NCBI GenBank assembly: GCA_000163555.2
Contig: ADAC02000001.1
Location: 682,001-746,000, forward strand
Source: an alpha proteobacterium HIMB114
GTDB taxonomy: Bacteria; Pseudomonadota; Alphaproteobacteria; Pelagibacterales; Pelagibacteraceae
Direction: 5' to 3'
Length of the DNA: 64,000 nt
Numbering within the stretch: position 1 is the stretch's first letter; each line of letters starts with the position of its first letter. Positions 52,568 to 63,486 of the stretch are shown here, one piece after another. The notes under the pieces are model-generated. The model ran no database searches. It was not told where the DNA came from and saw only the letters and a list, made by a program, of their open reading frames with translations. Position numbers and translations under genes: made by a program.

Positions 52568-53545
52568 ATGAATAACTATAATTTTGTAGTTGATGAAAAC
52601 TTTGATCAAAAAAGAATTGATCAAGTTGTAGCAAAACAATATCCAAAAATTAGCAGATCAAAGGTAAGTAAAATTATAAAAACTGAGCTCCTTAAGCTAA
52701 ATGGTCAAATTTTAAAAGATCCATCTCATAAAGTTAAATCAGGAGACCAAATCGAATTTGAAAATTTGATAGAAGAGACCATTAATCTTATCCCAAAGAA
52801 AATGGACCTTAACATTATATTTGAAGATCAAGATATCATTATCATAGATAAGCCTATTGGAATGGTCGTTCATCCAGGTGCAGGAAACTATGAAGATACG
52901 ATGGTTAATGGTTTACTTTATCATTGTAAAAATAATCTTTCAGGTATGAATGGTGAAGATCGCCCTGGTATAGTTCACCGTATTGATAAAGATACCAGTG
53001 GACTATTAGTAGTTGCTAAAAATGATCAAGCACATGCCTTTATTGCAAAACAATTTGAAGAACACTCTATAAAAAGAAGTTATTTAGTTTTTGTCTATGG
53101 AATTCTTAGACCTCTTCATGGAAAAATTGAAACCTTGATTGGTAGGAATAAAACTAACCGACAAAAAATGAGCGCAGATGTGATTAGAGGTAAAGATGCA
53201 ATAACGAATTATGAAACGCTAGAAGTTTTTAAAGGAAATAAAATTCCAGATATCAGTTTAGTCAAATGTATTCTTGAGACCGGACGAACTCATCAAATTC
53301 GAGTTCACATGTCTCATAAAGGTAATCCAATTTTAGGAGATCAAACTTATGGTAAAAAGATAAAAAAAATTAGAGGTATTGATCAAGAATTTGAAGAAAT
53401 TTTAAAATCATTAAAAAGACAAGCGCTACACGCACATACTCTTGGATTTATTCATCCAACAACAAATGAAGAGGTATTCTTTGCCTCAGAATTGCCAGAT
53501 GATTTAAATAAATTAAAAAATAGGCTAGAAACACTAAAAAATTGA
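52568..53545 (+). CDS. rluD: RluA/RluD-family 23S rRNA pseudouridine synthase
   Basis: An N-terminal S4 domain (KRIDQVVAKQYPKISRSKVSKIIKTELLKLNG, read in segments) precedes the catalytic motif RPGIVHRIDKDTSGLLVVAKND with the conserved Asp. The RluD assignment, as opposed to RluA or RluC, rests on the S4 domain and the next-door rpoH, a common alphaproteobacterial order. 325 residues. Confidence 0.88.
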   Translation: MNNYNFVVDENFDQKRIDQVVAKQYPKISRSKVSKIIKTELLKLNGQILKDPSHKVKSGDQIEFENLIEETINLIPKKMDLNIIFEDQDIIIIDKPIGMVVHPGAGNYEDTMVNGLLYHCKNNLSGMNGEDRPGIVHRIDKDTSGLLVVAKNDQAHAFIAKQFEEHSIKRSYLVFVYGILRPLHGKIETLIGRNKTNRQKMSADVIRGKDAITNYETLEVFKGNKIPDISLVKCILETGRTHQIRVHMSHKGNPILGDQTYGKKIKKIRGIDQEFEEILKSLKRQALHAHTLGFIHPTTNEEVFFASELPDDLNKLKNRLETLKN

Positions 53546-53582
53546 GCCTTGAAGGTTTGAAATTAAAAATTACATATACAGC

Positions 53583-54485
53583 ATGAGTAAAGAAATAAGT
53601 AAAACCAATCTACCTGTTTTATCTCCTGACGGGAGTTTTGACTCTTATTTACAAAAGATAAGAAAATTTCCAATGCTGGATGCAGCAGAGGAATATATCC
53701 TAGCTAAAAATTGGAGGGAAAAAGGTGACAAAGAATCTGCTCATAAACTAGTTACTTCTCACTTGAGATTGGTTGCAAAAATTGCAACGGGTTACAGAGG
53801 ATATGGTCTTCCAATGAGTGAATTAGTTTCTGAAGGTAATATTGGATTAATGACTGCTGTTAAAAAGTTTGATCCTGAAAGAGGATTTAGATTAGCTACC
53901 TATGCAATGTGGTGGATTAAAGCGTCTATGCAAGAATATATTTTAAGATCTTGGAGCTTAGTTAAAATTGGAACAACTGCTGCACAAAAAAAGTTATTTT
54001 TTAATTTAAGAAAAATGAAAAACCAAATTATGAGATCAGACCAAACTGATCTTTTGCCAGAACAAGTTACAGAAATTGCAAACCGACTAGATGTGACTGA
54101 AGATGAAGTGAATTCAATGGATCAAAGAATGAAAGGTCCTGAAGCATCACTAAATGCTACTATTTCTGGTGAAGAAGGTGAGTCAGAATGGCAGGATTGG
54201 GTCGTGGATGAAAATGCTGACCAAGAGTTACAAATTGCGCACCGTCAAGAAACTAATAAGAGAAAAGCGTTACTAGATAAAGCAATGTCTATTTTAAATG
54301 AAAGAGAAAAAGAAATTTTATTTGATCGAAGATTAAATGAAGAGCCAAAGACATTAGAAGAATTGAGCCAAAAATATAATATTAGTCGTGAAAGAATTCG
54401 ACAAATTGAAAATAGAGCATTTGAAAAACTACAAAAAGAAATGCTTGAACAAGCAAAAGACCAAAAACTAATTTCTGTAAATTAA
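53583..54485 (+). CDS. rpoH: RNA polymerase sigma-32 (heat-shock) factor
   Basis: Region 2 ([37 protein letters not shown]) and region 4 ([26 protein letters not shown]) are intact, and the RpoH box QKKLFFNLR distinguishes it from RpoD. 300 residues. The 37-nt upstream spacer holds TTGAAG-N17-ACATAT so close to the ATG that a nearly leaderless mRNA is possible. It overlaps purA by 4 bp. Confidence 0.96.
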   Translation: MSKEISKTNLPVLSPDGSFDSYLQKIRKFPMLDAAEEYILAKNWREKGDKESAHKLVTSHLRLVAKIATGYRGYGLPMSELVSEGNIGLMTAVKKFDPERGFRLATYAMWWIKASMQEYILRSWSLVKIGTTAAQKKLFFNLRKMKNQIMRSDQTDLLPEQVTEIANRLDVTEDEVNSMDQRMKGPEASLNATISGEEGESEWQDWVVDENADQELQIAHRQETNKRKALLDKAMSILNEREKEILFDRRLNEEPKTLEELSQKYNISRERIRQIENRAFEKLQKEMLEQAKDQKLISVN

Positions 54486-55774
54486 TTATTAAAAGGATTT
54501 TCGAGAAGAATAGTATCTTCCCTTTCAGGACTTGTTGAAATACTTGAAATTTTAGCACCAATAAAATCTTCTACGGCACCAACATAAATTTTTGCAAGAT
54601 CTGGAAGGTCTTCAATATTTCGAATTCCTTTTGTTTCAGATTTCCAACCTTTAAATGTTTTGTAAATTGGTTTTACTTTTTTTTGATCTTCAACAGCTGC
54701 AGGGAAATAATCAATTTCCTTTCCATCAAGTTCATACTTTTCACAAAATTTAATCTCATCAAAATCATCAAGTACATCAAGTTTAGTTAATGCTATGCCA
54801 TGAATACCTGCAACTTTGATCGTTTGTCTAACAAGTACACCATCAAACCAACCGCAACGTCTTTTTCGATTTGTCACTGTTCCAAATTCATGTCCACGTT
54901 TTCCTAATTTTTCTCCATCGGCATCTTCAAGTTCAGTTGGAAAAGGACCCTCACCCACTCTAGTCGTATAAGCTTTTGTAATTCCAAGAACATAACCAAT
55001 GGTATCAGGGCCACAACCAGATCCTGTTGCAGCATTTGCAGCTACCGTATTAGATGATGTGACAAATGGATACGTTCCATGGTCGACATCGAGTAAAATA
55101 CCTTGCGCACCTTCAAATAATATTTTTTTGTTTTCAGATTTAAATTCATCAATTTTTTTCCAAACCGGTTGAGAATATTTTAAAATCTCAGGTGCAATCT
55201 TCATCAGTTCTTTTTTTAATTCTTTTTTTTCATAAATCTTTTTATTCAACCCTTTTCTAATTGCATTGTGATGTTGGAGTACAATATCTAGTCTTTGATC
55301 TAGGTTGCTTTCAGATCTTAAATCCATGACACGAATTGCTCGTCTTCCTACTTTATCTTCATAAGCTGGACCTATTCCTCTTCGTGTTGTTCCAATTTTT
55401 CCTTTTCCAGCAGCATCCTCTCTAATTTCATCCATTTCACTGTGATAAGGTAAAATTAAATTAGCAGTTTCAGCTATAATTAAATTTTTTTCTGTAACTT
55501 TAACACCCTGGTCTTGAATAGACTTAATCTCTTCTAATAGTGCCCAAGGGTTAACTACAACGCCATTTCCAATAACTGAAATTTTACCAGGTCTGACAAT
55601 TCCTGAAGGTAAAAGTTTTAATTTATAAGTGATGCCATCAATAACTAGTGTGTGTCCAGCATTATGACCACCTTGAAAACGAACAACAACATCTGCTTGA
55701 TCTGACAACCAATCTACAATTTTACCTTTGCCCTCGTCTCCCCATTGCGAACCTACGACAACCACATTCTTCAT
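54482..55774 (-). CDS. purA: Adenylosuccinate synthetase
   Basis: The GTP-dependent enzyme of AMP synthesis is recognised by [42 protein letters not shown] and the [17 protein letters not shown] region. 430 residues is normal. Last gene of a long leftward block, 2 bp after thiD. Confidence 0.97.
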   Translation of the reverse strand: MKNVVVVGSQWGDEGKGKIVDWLSDQADVVVRFQGGHNAGHTLVIDGITYKLKLLPSGIVRPGKISVIGNGVVVNPWALLEEIKSIQDQGVKVTEKNLIIAETANLILPYHSEMDEIREDAAGKGKIGTTRRGIGPAYEDKVGRRAIRVMDLRSESNLDQRLDIVLQHHNAIRKGLNKKIYEKKELKKELMKIAPEILKYSQPVWKKIDEFKSENKKILFEGAQGILLDVDHGTYPFVTSSNTVAANAATGSGCGPDTIGYVLGITKAYTTRVGEGPFPTELEDADGEKLGKRGHEFGTVTNRKRRCGWFDGVLVRQTIKVAGIHGIALTKLDVLDDFDEIKFCEKYELDGKEIDYFPAAVEDQKKVKPIYKTFKGWKSETKGIRNIEDLPDLAKIYVGAVEDFIGAKISSISTSPEREDTILLENPFNN

Positions 55775-55776
55775 AC

Positions 55777-56589
55777 TTACTTAAACTCTTTATTTATACT
55801 AACAGATGTTAGATGGTTAATTGGACCATGACCTTTTCCATAATTAATCTTAGATCCAATAGCTTGATTAACATATTTGATACCGAGTTCGCATGCTTTG
55901 TTTATAGTTTTTCCACATGCTAAATAAGTTGTAATTGCGCTTGATACTGTGCAGCCTGTTCCATGAGTATTTTTGGAATTAATTTTTTTATTTTTAAATA
56001 CTTTAATCTCTTTTTTATTAATCAAAACATCTCTTACAAAACTACCTTTTAAATGGCCTCCTTTAATTAGAACATTCGTTGCTCCTTTATTAATTAAAAT
56101 TGACCCTGCATAAATCATATCTTCAGGCGTATTAATTTTCATATTTGATAAAACTTCAGCCTCAGGAATATTGGGTGTAATCAAATATGCATGTTTGATC
56201 ATTTGTTTTTCTAAAAACTGAATTGCTTTATTATTAATTAATTTAGCCCCACCTTTTGCGACCATCACTGGATCTAGAATAATATGTTTTGTTTTAATTT
56301 TTTTTAAGCAACTAATTACTTGCTTAATCACTTCAACAGAATGAAGCATGCCAATTTTGATGGCATCAGGTTTAATATCATTTGCTGTAAACATGATTTG
56401 GTTTGCAATTTCTTTTGGTGGTATAGCAACAATTGATTTCACACCAGTTGTATTTTGAGCTGTGATGGCTGTTACTGCAGTCATCGCGTAACCACCAAGT
56501 GCAGAAACTGTTTTAATGTCTGCTTGTATTCCGGCACCACCAGAAGAATCGGATCCTGCGATAATTAAAATCTTTGCTCTTGGTTTCAT
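55777..56589 (-). CDS. thiD: Hydroxymethylpyrimidine (phospho)kinase
   Basis: [43 protein letters not shown] and [13 protein letters not shown] match ThiD, which phosphorylates HMP and HMP-P for thiamine synthesis or salvage. 270 residues. No other thiamine gene is in the window; streamlined plankton often take up HMP, a plausible but unproven role here. It overlaps glmM by one base. Confidence 0.93.
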   Translation of the reverse strand: MKPRAKILIIAGSDSSGGAGIQADIKTVSALGGYAMTAVTAITAQNTTGVKSIVAIPPKEIANQIMFTANDIKPDAIKIGMLHSVEVIKQVISCLKKIKTKHIILDPVMVAKGGAKLINNKAIQFLEKQMIKHAYLITPNIPEAEVLSNMKINTPEDMIYAGSILINKGATNVLIKGGHLKGSFVRDVLINKKEIKVFKNKKINSKNTHGTGCTVSSAITTYLACGKTINKACELGIKYVNQAIGSKINYGKGHGPINHLTSVSINKEFK

Positions 56590-57917
56590 TAATGAACTGT
56601 TTTTTTAATAATTGAAATGCACTTTTGTAATAATTTTTTATTATCAGACTCTCCCATAATTCTAATTTTAGGCTCTGTTCCAGATTTTCTTACTAGCATC
56701 CTTCCTTGGCCTTTCATTAATTTATTAGCTTGGTTAATTGCTTTTTTGCATTTTGGAGAATTAATAATATTTTTATCTTTTACCATTACATTTTCTAAAA
56801 TTTGAGGAGTAAGTTTGAATAAGTTAAATAGGTTGCTTGTTTTTTTTGATTTTCTTAAGCTAAATAAAACTTCTAAAGCAACCAGTAAACCGTCACCGGT
56901 TGTTGCAAACTTTCCAAGTATAATATGTCCAGATTGTTCACCACCTAAGTTAAAGTTATTTTTTTTCATCACTTCTTTAACATAGCGGTCACCAACATCT
57001 GCACGTTTAAATTTAATTTTTTGATTTTTAAAATATTTTTCTAAACCATAGTTAGACATTAAAGTACCAACAACACCGCCTTTGAGTAATCTTTTTTTTC
57101 TCCATCTTGTAGCTAGCATTGCAATAATTTGATCACCATCAATAATTTTACCTTTTTCATCACAAATAATAATCCGGTCAGCATCTCCATCAAGTGCTAT
57201 TCCAATATGAGCTTTATATTTTTTTACTGCTGATTGAATTTTATTTGGAAAAGTCGATCCACAATTTTTATTTATATTTAATCCATTGGGTTCAGTTCCA
57301 ATAGCAATAACTTTTGCACCAAGAGATCTAAGTAGTTTAGGTCCAGCTTTATAGCCTGCGCCATTTGCACAATCTAAAACAATTTTTAGTTTCTTAAGAT
57401 TAAAGTTTTTTGGAAAATTTTTCTTTAAAATATCAATGTATAAATCAGTACCTGTTTCTAATCTTTTTACTCTTCCTAATTTTTCTGCATTGATAAGGTG
57501 TTTTTGAGTATTGGTATCAATAATTTTTTCAATTTTTTTTTCAATTTTATCTGACAGCTTCATTCCATCTGGGCCAAACAGTTTCATACCATTATCATCA
57601 TAAGGGTTATGAGATGCAGTAATCATAATGCCCATATTTGCTTTCATACGTTTTGTGATCATTGCTAGTGCGTTGGTTGGCATTGGACCAAAAGTATAAA
57701 CGTTCATTCCAGCAGAGGTTAATCCAGATACTAATGCAGGCTCTAAAGTATAACCTGATAACCTTGTATCTTTTGCAATAATAGCAACGGGTTTATTTTT
57801 TTTTGGATTTGTAAAATAGGTCGCCGCGGCCAAACCAAATTTAAAGAATTTTTCACCGTTAATTAAACCTTGGTTTACTTTCCCTCTAATACCATCTGTT
57901 CCAAAATATTTTTTCAT
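56589..57917 (-). CDS. glmM: Phosphoglucosamine mutase
   Basis: The N-terminus KKYFGTDGIRGKVN, the phosphoserine loop TASHNPYDDNGMKLFG, metal-binding DGDADR, GGEQSGHI and RKSGTEPKIRIMGE define GlmM, which makes glucosamine 1-phosphate for peptidoglycan and LPS. 442 residues. One-base overlaps with both thiD and folP indicate translational coupling. Confidence 0.96.
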   Translation of the reverse strand: MKKYFGTDGIRGKVNQGLINGEKFFKFGLAAATYFTNPKKNKPVAIIAKDTRLSGYTLEPALVSGLTSAGMNVYTFGPMPTNALAMITKRMKANMGIMITASHNPYDDNGMKLFGPDGMKLSDKIEKKIEKIIDTNTQKHLINAEKLGRVKRLETGTDLYIDILKKNFPKNFNLKKLKIVLDCANGAGYKAGPKLLRSLGAKVIAIGTEPNGLNINKNCGSTFPNKIQSAVKKYKAHIGIALDGDADRIIICDEKGKIIDGDQIIAMLATRWRKKRLLKGGVVGTLMSNYGLEKYFKNQKIKFKRADVGDRYVKEVMKKNNFNLGGEQSGHIILGKFATTGDGLLVALEVLFSLRKSKKTSNLFNLFKLTPQILENVMVKDKNIINSPKCKKAINQANKLMKGQGRMLVRKSGTEPKIRIMGESDNKKLLQKCISIIKKTVH

Positions 57918-58972
57918 TAAATTGAGTTTAAAGCCTCCTGAACTTTTAATGCTTCATAAGATTCTTTTATATCATGAACTCTAAAACACTGTACACCTTG
58001 GTTATACCCAGTTATGACCGCAGCCAAAGTACCACCTAATCTATCTTTACTATCTTTATTTTTCATAACTTTGCCAATAAAACTTTTTCTTGATGGTCCT
58101 AACATAATTGTACATCCTAATGAATGGAATAAGCCAATGTTAGAAATAAGATTTAAATTGTGATCCAAATTTTTACCAAAGCCAATACCTGGATCTAAAA
58201 TAATATTTTGTTTTAAAAACTTTCTTTTAGTTAATTGATTAATTTTATTTTCAAAATAATCATAAATATCTAAGAGTACATTTTGATAGCTTGGGTTGTT
58301 TTGCATAATATCTGGTGTTCCTTGAGAATGATTTAAAATAATTGGTTTTTTTAACTTTGCTACAACGCTTAATGATTGTGAATCAAAATCCATCGCAGAA
58401 ACATCATTAATAATTTTTGCACCTTTTTTTATTGCAGCAACCATAACTTGTGATTTTCTTGTATCGATTGAGATTTTATATTTCTTAATTTTTGAGATAA
58501 CTTGTAATACCCTTTTTTTCTCATTTTCTACTGAAATAAATTTTGCACCTGGTCGCGTAGACTCGCCACCAATATCAATGATATCAGCGCCTTGATTTAT
58601 CATTTCTTTAGAATGTTTGATTGCTTGTTTTAATTTATTAAATTTACCACCATCGGAAAAGCTATCTGGTGTAACATTTAAAACACCAAAAATTTTGAAA
58701 GTATCAAGATTTAGTCCTGATATTTTTTTTCTTTTTTGAGTGATGTTTCTAATTTTTTTTAAAACTTCTTTTTTTAACCTGGATGGTAAATTTTTTAATT
58801 GATTTATATTTATTGTTTTAATTCGGTTTTTTTTACCACGTGTTGTGATTTCTACTTTACCAAAAGCTAAGTTTTTATTTGCACATATGGGTAAGGCCTG
58901 TTTTAATTTAATTAATTTTCTGGCGTCTGAACCATAAGACATACTTATGGGTCTTACATAAATTTTTTGCAT
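57917..58972 (-). CDS. folP: Dihydropteroate synthase with N-terminal extension
   Basis: The DHPS signatures FGVLNVTPDSFSDGGKF and DIIDIGGESTRPGA are intact, followed by a TIM barrel ending in RVHDIKESYEAL. The enzyme joins pABA to hydroxymethyl-dihydropterin in folate synthesis. An extra 90 residues precede the barrel (Lys-rich; about 1-90), making 351 rather than about 280 residues. The extension resembles the N-terminal region of other alphaproteobacterial FolP only loosely. Confidence 0.94.
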   Translation of the reverse strand: MQKIYVRPISMSYGSDARKLIKLKQALPICANKNLAFGKVEITTRGKKNRIKTININQLKNLPSRLKKEVLKKIRNITQKRKKISGLNLDTFKIFGVLNVTPDSFSDGGKFNKLKQAIKHSKEMINQGADIIDIGGESTRPGAKFISVENEKKRVLQVISKIKKYKISIDTRKSQVMVAAIKKGAKIINDVSAMDFDSQSLSVVAKLKKPIILNHSQGTPDIMQNNPSYQNVLLDIYDYFENKINQLTKRKFLKQNIILDPGIGFGKNLDHNLNLISNIGLFHSLGCTIMLGPSRKSFIGKVMKNKDSKDRLGGTLAAVITGYNQGVQCFRVHDIKESYEALKVQEALNSI

Positions 58973-58982
58973 CGATTATTGA

Positions 58983-60890
58983 TTAAGTAAGCTTTGGCTT
59001 TAAACCAATTGAGCCTAGAGCAGATTCTTTTTTACCACTACCTTGATTTTGATCTGGTTTATCAGAATGTCTAGTTGGATAAGTATCTTTGTATAAAATA
59101 TTTGAGATTTCATCAAAAGTTAAAGTTTCATAATCCATTAAAGCTTTTGCAAGTTTATGTAGATCATCAATTTTGTCTTCCATAATCTTTTGAGCTTTTT
59201 GGTAACCTTCAAACACAATTCGTTTAACTTCTTTATCAATCTTTTGCACAGTCTCTTCTGACATACTTTGGTTTTTAGTAATTGATCTTCCAAGAAATAC
59301 TTCTTCCTCATTATCACCATAAGCAATTGGTCCTAATTCTTCAGACATTCCATATTTTGTCACCATGTCTTTTGCTATTTGTGTTACTTTTCCAATATCA
59401 GAACTTCCTCCACCACCTGCGCCTGTTGTGACTTTATCTTTTCCAAATATTTTTTCTTCAGCAACTCTTCCGCCCATTGCCATGGCAATCATTCCTTCAA
59501 ATTGATCTTTTGATTGATAATCTTCATCTTTTTCAGGTAACCACATCACCATTCCACCAGCCATTCCTCTTGGAATAATCGTTGCTTTATGCATTTTTAT
59601 ATTTTTAATTTTTACATTTAGTCCAACGATTGCATGACCTGCTTCATGGTAAGCCGTTAATTTTTTATCATCTTCTGTAATGACTTTAGAACGTCTTTCA
59701 GCTCCCATCATGATTTTGTCTTTTGCTTCTTCAACATCAATCATGGTTACAATTCTTTTATTTTTTCTAGCAGCAAGTAATGCTGACTCGTTAATAATAT
59801 TAGCTAAATCTGCTCCAGAAAACCCAGGTGTTCCTCTTGCAATTGTTCTTAAATCTACATCTGGTCCTGTTTGAATTTTTTTTGCGTGTACTTTTAGTAT
59901 TGCTTCTCTTCCAATAATATCAGGTCTTGGGACAATAACTTGTCTGTCAAATCTTCCAGGTCTTAATAAAGCAGGATCTAAGACGTCAGGCCTGTTTGTA
60001 GCTGCAATTAAAATAACTCCATCATTTGTTTCGAATCCATCCATCTCAACTAATAATTGGTTTAATGTTTGCTCTCTTTCATCATTTCCTCCACCAAGTC
60101 CTGCACCTCTACTTCTTCCAACTGCATCGATTTCATCTATGAAAATAATACAAGGCGAATTTTTCTTTCCCTGTTCGAACATGTCTCTTACTCGTGATGC
60201 TCCAACCCCAACAAACATTTCTACGAAATCTGATCCCGAAATTGTAAAGAATGGCACATTAGCTTCACCAGCCACTGCTCTTGCAATTAAAGTTTTACCT
60301 GTACCTGGAGGTCCAACTAACAAAGCACCTTTTGGAATTTTTCCACCAAGTCTTTGATACTTTCTTGGATCCTTTAAGAATTCTACAACCTCTTCTAATT
60401 CTTCTTTAGCCTCTTCAACTCCTGCAACATCTTTGAATGTCACTCGGCCTTTAACTTCATTCATTAGTTTTGCTTTAGATTTTCCAAAACCCATCGCTCC
60501 ACCTTTGCCTCCTTGCATTTGACGCATGAAGAAAATCCAAACTCCAATTAATAATAACATTGGGAACCATGACAATAAAACACCAAAGAATGATGGCATA
60601 CTATCTTCAGAAGGTCCTGCAGTAATTGCCACTCCTTTATCAGTTAATTTTTGAACTAGTTCAGGATAATTTGGAGAATAAGTTTTAAACCTTGTTCCAT
60701 TTGAAAAAGTTCCGGAAACTTCACTTCCTCTAATGTCAACTGAAGTTACGTTACCTTTGTCTACTTCGGTAATGAAGGTAGAAAATGGAAGGTCTCTAGA
60801 TGATGTATTATTTGGATTTTGGAATAGATTAAACAAACCTAAAACCAAAAGGGCGATGATACCCCACATCATCAGATTTTTAATATTCAT
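58983..60890 (-). CDS. ftsH: ATP-dependent zinc metalloprotease FtsH
   Basis: Two N-terminal membrane segments (about 5-22 and 102-122) flank a periplasmic domain; then Walker A GPPGTGKT at 193-200, Walker [10 protein letters not shown], the second region of homology and the zinc motif HEAGH at 415-419. FtsH degrades misfolded membrane proteins and regulatory proteins such as RpoH, which is encoded in the same window. 635 residues. Confidence 0.97.
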   Translation of the reverse strand: MNIKNLMMWGIIALLVLGLFNLFQNPNNTSSRDLPFSTFITEVDKGNVTSVDIRGSEVSGTFSNGTRFKTYSPNYPELVQKLTDKGVAITAGPSEDSMPSFFGVLLSWFPMLLLIGVWIFFMRQMQGGKGGAMGFGKSKAKLMNEVKGRVTFKDVAGVEEAKEELEEVVEFLKDPRKYQRLGGKIPKGALLVGPPGTGKTLIARAVAGEANVPFFTISGSDFVEMFVGVGASRVRDMFEQGKKNSPCIIFIDEIDAVGRSRGAGLGGGNDEREQTLNQLLVEMDGFETNDGVILIAATNRPDVLDPALLRPGRFDRQVIVPRPDIIGREAILKVHAKKIQTGPDVDLRTIARGTPGFSGADLANIINESALLAARKNKRIVTMIDVEEAKDKIMMGAERRSKVITEDDKKLTAYHEAGHAIVGLNVKIKNIKMHKATIIPRGMAGGMVMWLPEKDEDYQSKDQFEGMIAMAMGGRVAEEKIFGKDKVTTGAGGGGSSDIGKVTQIAKDMVTKYGMSEELGPIAYGDNEEEVFLGRSITKNQSMSEETVQKIDKEVKRIVFEGYQKAQKIMEDKIDDLHKLAKALMDYETLTFDEISNILYKDTYPTRHSDKPDQNQGSGKKESALGSIGLKPKLT

Positions 60891-60945
60891 ATAATATAAA
60901 GTAATTATTAATTTGTTTTAAACAAGATCAAAAAGGTCCTATTTA

Positions 60946-61947
60946 TCAACGTTTTCTATTTTCTTTTTTTACTTTGACTAAATTAAGGCCATTTTCAAAA
61001 ACATAACCACCAAGAGTAACTTTATTAGTATTATTTTTAGATAAATCTGTAATTAGGCGATCAATACCTTTTGCTCTTGGAGGATAACTCTTTTTTTTTG
61101 TCAAAAAAAAGGAAATAGATCTAAAAATAACCTCATTAGGTTCTTTAAATAATTTTTTTGAAATATTGGAAATATTTCCTTTTTTTGTAATATATTTCTT
61201 TACAGCTTGATTAGAATAAAATTCTAATGCCTCGCTTGCCTTGTCTAAATTAGTTAACGTTTTTAAAAGTCTCTGATCACCAAGACCCTCTTTTTCCATA
61301 AAATTTCTTAATTTTCTTACTCTGGATCTTAGGTATTTATCTTTAAAATTAGATGGATCATTAACAGAAAAACTAAAGTTTTTTTTAGCAATTTTAACTA
61401 GTTCATTTTTTTTAGTATTTAAAAATGGTCTTAAAAAGTAAATGTTCTTATATTTTGATACTTTTTTAATTGGCGATAGTCCTGTTAAACCACTACCTCG
61501 ACTTAACCTAATATAAAAATTTTCAACTTGATCATCTAGATGATGCCCTAATAGAATTTTTTTAACTTTTTTTCTTTTACAAAATTCAATGATTTTATCA
61601 TATCTTTTAACTCTAGCTTCAGAGTGAAAATTGCTAGAATTCTCAAATTTTATCTTAAAAATATTAGATTTTATTTTATGTTTTAATAAAGCTGATTTAA
61701 CTTTTTTTGCTTCTTTACCGCTATTTTTTCTAACACCGTGATCAATAATTACGCATTCAAAGGTTTTATTGCGATCAATAGAATATACTTTGGACAAATA
61801 AGCTAAAGCCATACTATCTGGTCCACCAGATACCCCAATAACAAATTTTTTTTCTTTTAAATTTTTGTCTAAAAAGTTTTTAAAATGAGGAAAGATATTT
61901 TCTAAGCTTTTATCCAATGCTTGGGCACTTGTATTTTTTCTTTTCAT
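60946..61947 (-). CDS. tilS: tRNA(Ile)-lysidine synthase
   Basis: The PP-loop VIGVSGGPDSMALAYLS, HHLDDQVENFYIRLSRGSGLTGLSPI and the N-type ATPase fold define TilS, which converts the CAU anticodon of tRNA-Ile to lysidine. 333 residues is on the short side. The start at 61947 lies 38 bp inside ybgF; no later ATG precedes the PP-loop, although a TTG is available in that stretch. tilS-ftsH is a common bacterial order. Confidence 0.93.
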   Translation of the reverse strand: MKRKNTSAQALDKSLENIFPHFKNFLDKNLKEKKFVIGVSGGPDSMALAYLSKVYSIDRNKTFECVIIDHGVRKNSGKEAKKVKSALLKHKIKSNIFKIKFENSSNFHSEARVKRYDKIIEFCKRKKVKKILLGHHLDDQVENFYIRLSRGSGLTGLSPIKKVSKYKNIYFLRPFLNTKKNELVKIAKKNFSFSVNDPSNFKDKYLRSRVRKLRNFMEKEGLGDQRLLKTLTNLDKASEALEFYSNQAVKKYITKKGNISNISKKLFKEPNEVIFRSISFFLTKKKSYPPRAKGIDRLITDLSKNNTNKVTLGGYVFENGLNLVKVKKENRKR

Positions 61948-62833
61948 ACTTCGCCTTTTGGATAACAGACTGTTTAGCTTTAGGATACTGTTTCTTTATA
62001 CCATCAAGCATCTGACAACCTTGGTCTTTTTCACCTAGCTCAGATAATGTGACTCCAAGCTTTAATAAATTTTGTGGTCCTTTAGAACTTTGAGGATATT
62101 TTTGATATCCATCTAAATAAGCAGCTGCTGCATCATGATAAAGTTGCCTGATATAAAAAGTTTCTGCATACCAGTATTGTGCGTTTCCAGCGAGTTTATG
62201 TTTTGAATTTTTTTTAACAAATTCTCTTAAAGCTAATTCGGCTTGATCATAATCACCGACTTTGATCAAACTTGTTGCAAATTTGTATTGCTCCTCAGGA
62301 GATTTTTTTGGTAAAATTTCTTTAACTTCTGGCTCTTCAATTTTCACAACACTTGCAGGATTAATTGAACTTGTTTGTTGTTGCTCAGGTTCTTTTTGAA
62401 CCACCATGTTCCCTAAATTTTGAGGTTTGTCTGTTCCAGGAAATTGTTTTGGTTTTGTTTTTTTTGTAACTTGTTTAACATCACCTGTTTCTAAATCTGA
62501 TAATCTTAATTCATTATCTTTTTGCGTTTTATTTAGTCTTTCATTTAACTGTTCAAATGAAAACATAACTTCTTCATGACTAGCAGTAAGTTTTTGCATT
62601 TGCTCTTCAAGCTCTGTTATTTTTACAAGCTGTCGAGTTAAAGCACCTTCCAGCGAACCTGATGCTTGAGTTTTTCCAGAACCTTTGAAACTTTGTGAGT
62701 AAACTGCTTTTTCCAAAGTCTGCATATCTTTTTTGATTTGCTGCAATTCTTTTAAAACTTGATTTAATTTTTCATCTGCTCTGGCAGTAGAAAAAATTAA
62801 TAGGAATGAAAAAATAAAAATAATAAATCTCAT
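61910..62833 (-). CDS. ybgF: Tol-Pal system periplasmic protein YbgF/CpoB
   Basis: The protein has a signal peptide (MRFIIFIFSFLLIFSTARA), a coiled-coil segment at about 65-125, a variable Gln/Pro/Lys linker and C-terminal tetratricopeptide repeats (SPEEQYKFATSLIKVGDYDQAELALREFVKKN, AQYWYAETFYIRQLYHDAAAAYL). CpoB coordinates outer-membrane constriction with peptidoglycan synthesis. 307 residues, downstream of pal and overlapping tilS by 38 bp. Confidence 0.92.
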   Translation of the reverse strand: MRFIIFIFSFLLIFSTARADEKLNQVLKELQQIKKDMQTLEKAVYSQSFKGSGKTQASGSLEGALTRQLVKITELEEQMQKLTASHEEVMFSFEQLNERLNKTQKDNELRLSDLETGDVKQVTKKTKPKQFPGTDKPQNLGNMVVQKEPEQQQTSSINPASVVKIEEPEVKEILPKKSPEEQYKFATSLIKVGDYDQAELALREFVKKNSKHKLAGNAQYWYAETFYIRQLYHDAAAAYLDGYQKYPQSSKGPQNLLKLGVTLSELGEKDQGCQMLDGIKKQYPKAKQSVIQKAKYEKKKYKCPSIG

Positions 62834-62860
62834 TAAGTTAAGTAATACCTAAAAAATTGG

Positions 62861-62892
62861 CAAAAAAAAGACCCTGCGTTTAGGCAGGGTCT
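62861..62892 (-). terminator. Rho-independent terminator after pal
   Basis: On the minus strand AAGACCCTGC-CTAAAC-GCAGGGTCTT (62892-62867) is a 10-bp stem followed by eight Ts. It lies between pal and ybgF and would reduce transcription into the ybgF-tilS-ftsH block, giving pal higher expression. Confidence 0.9.
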
Positions 62893-62924
62893 TTAATTAA
62901 TCTTTTAAACCTTATGTAAACTGA

Positions 62925-63392
62925 TTACTTTGCTTTTACAGTTACAGATCTTCTGTTTTGAGACCATGCTAGTCTTGAAGATTCTGGGTTTACAGGTCTT
63001 TCTTTACCGTAACTGATTACAGTCACGTTACTTCCGCTAACACCTTGAGACATTAAATAGTCTCTCACAGCGTTTGCTCTTCTTTCACCTAATGCTAAGT
63101 TGTACTCTCTAGTACCTCTTTCATCGGCATGACCTTCTACCACCACACTAATTCCAGAAGACTTAATATAAGCTGCTTGCTTATTTAAAGTACTTTTAGA
63201 TGCAGTGTGTAAACCTGATTTGTTTGTTGCAAAGAAAACTCTATCAGGAACACCAGCTGCTAAAAATTTAACAGTGTCTGTTCCAGTATACCAATCATTT
63301 GCAGATCTTTTTTTTCCGCCAGTTGCACAGGCAGATACTAAAAAACCTAAAACTGCTACAAGAGCGAAATTTCTAATATTAGTTAATGACAT
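62925..63392 (-). CDS. pal: Peptidoglycan-associated lipoprotein
   Basis: Pal anchors the outer membrane to peptidoglycan. The lipobox VSAC places the lipidated Cys at residue 22, and the OmpA-like domain has GHADERGTREYNLALGERRANAVRDYL and SYGKERPVN. 155 residues. tolB lies upstream, separated by 94 bp without a clear promoter. Confidence 0.96.
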   Translation of the reverse strand: MSLTNIRNFALVAVLGFLVSACATGGKKRSANDWYTGTDTVKFLAAGVPDRVFFATNKSGLHTASKSTLNKQAAYIKSSGISVVVEGHADERGTREYNLALGERRANAVRDYLMSQGVSGSNVTVISYGKERPVNPESSRLAWSQNRRSVTVKAK

Positions 63393-63486
63393 ATATCCTC
63401 TTAAAATTTAAATTTTATTAATCTCACTTCTACATAATTGAAAACGAGTTTCAACCCTAGATTAATAAAAAAAACCTTCAATTCGC

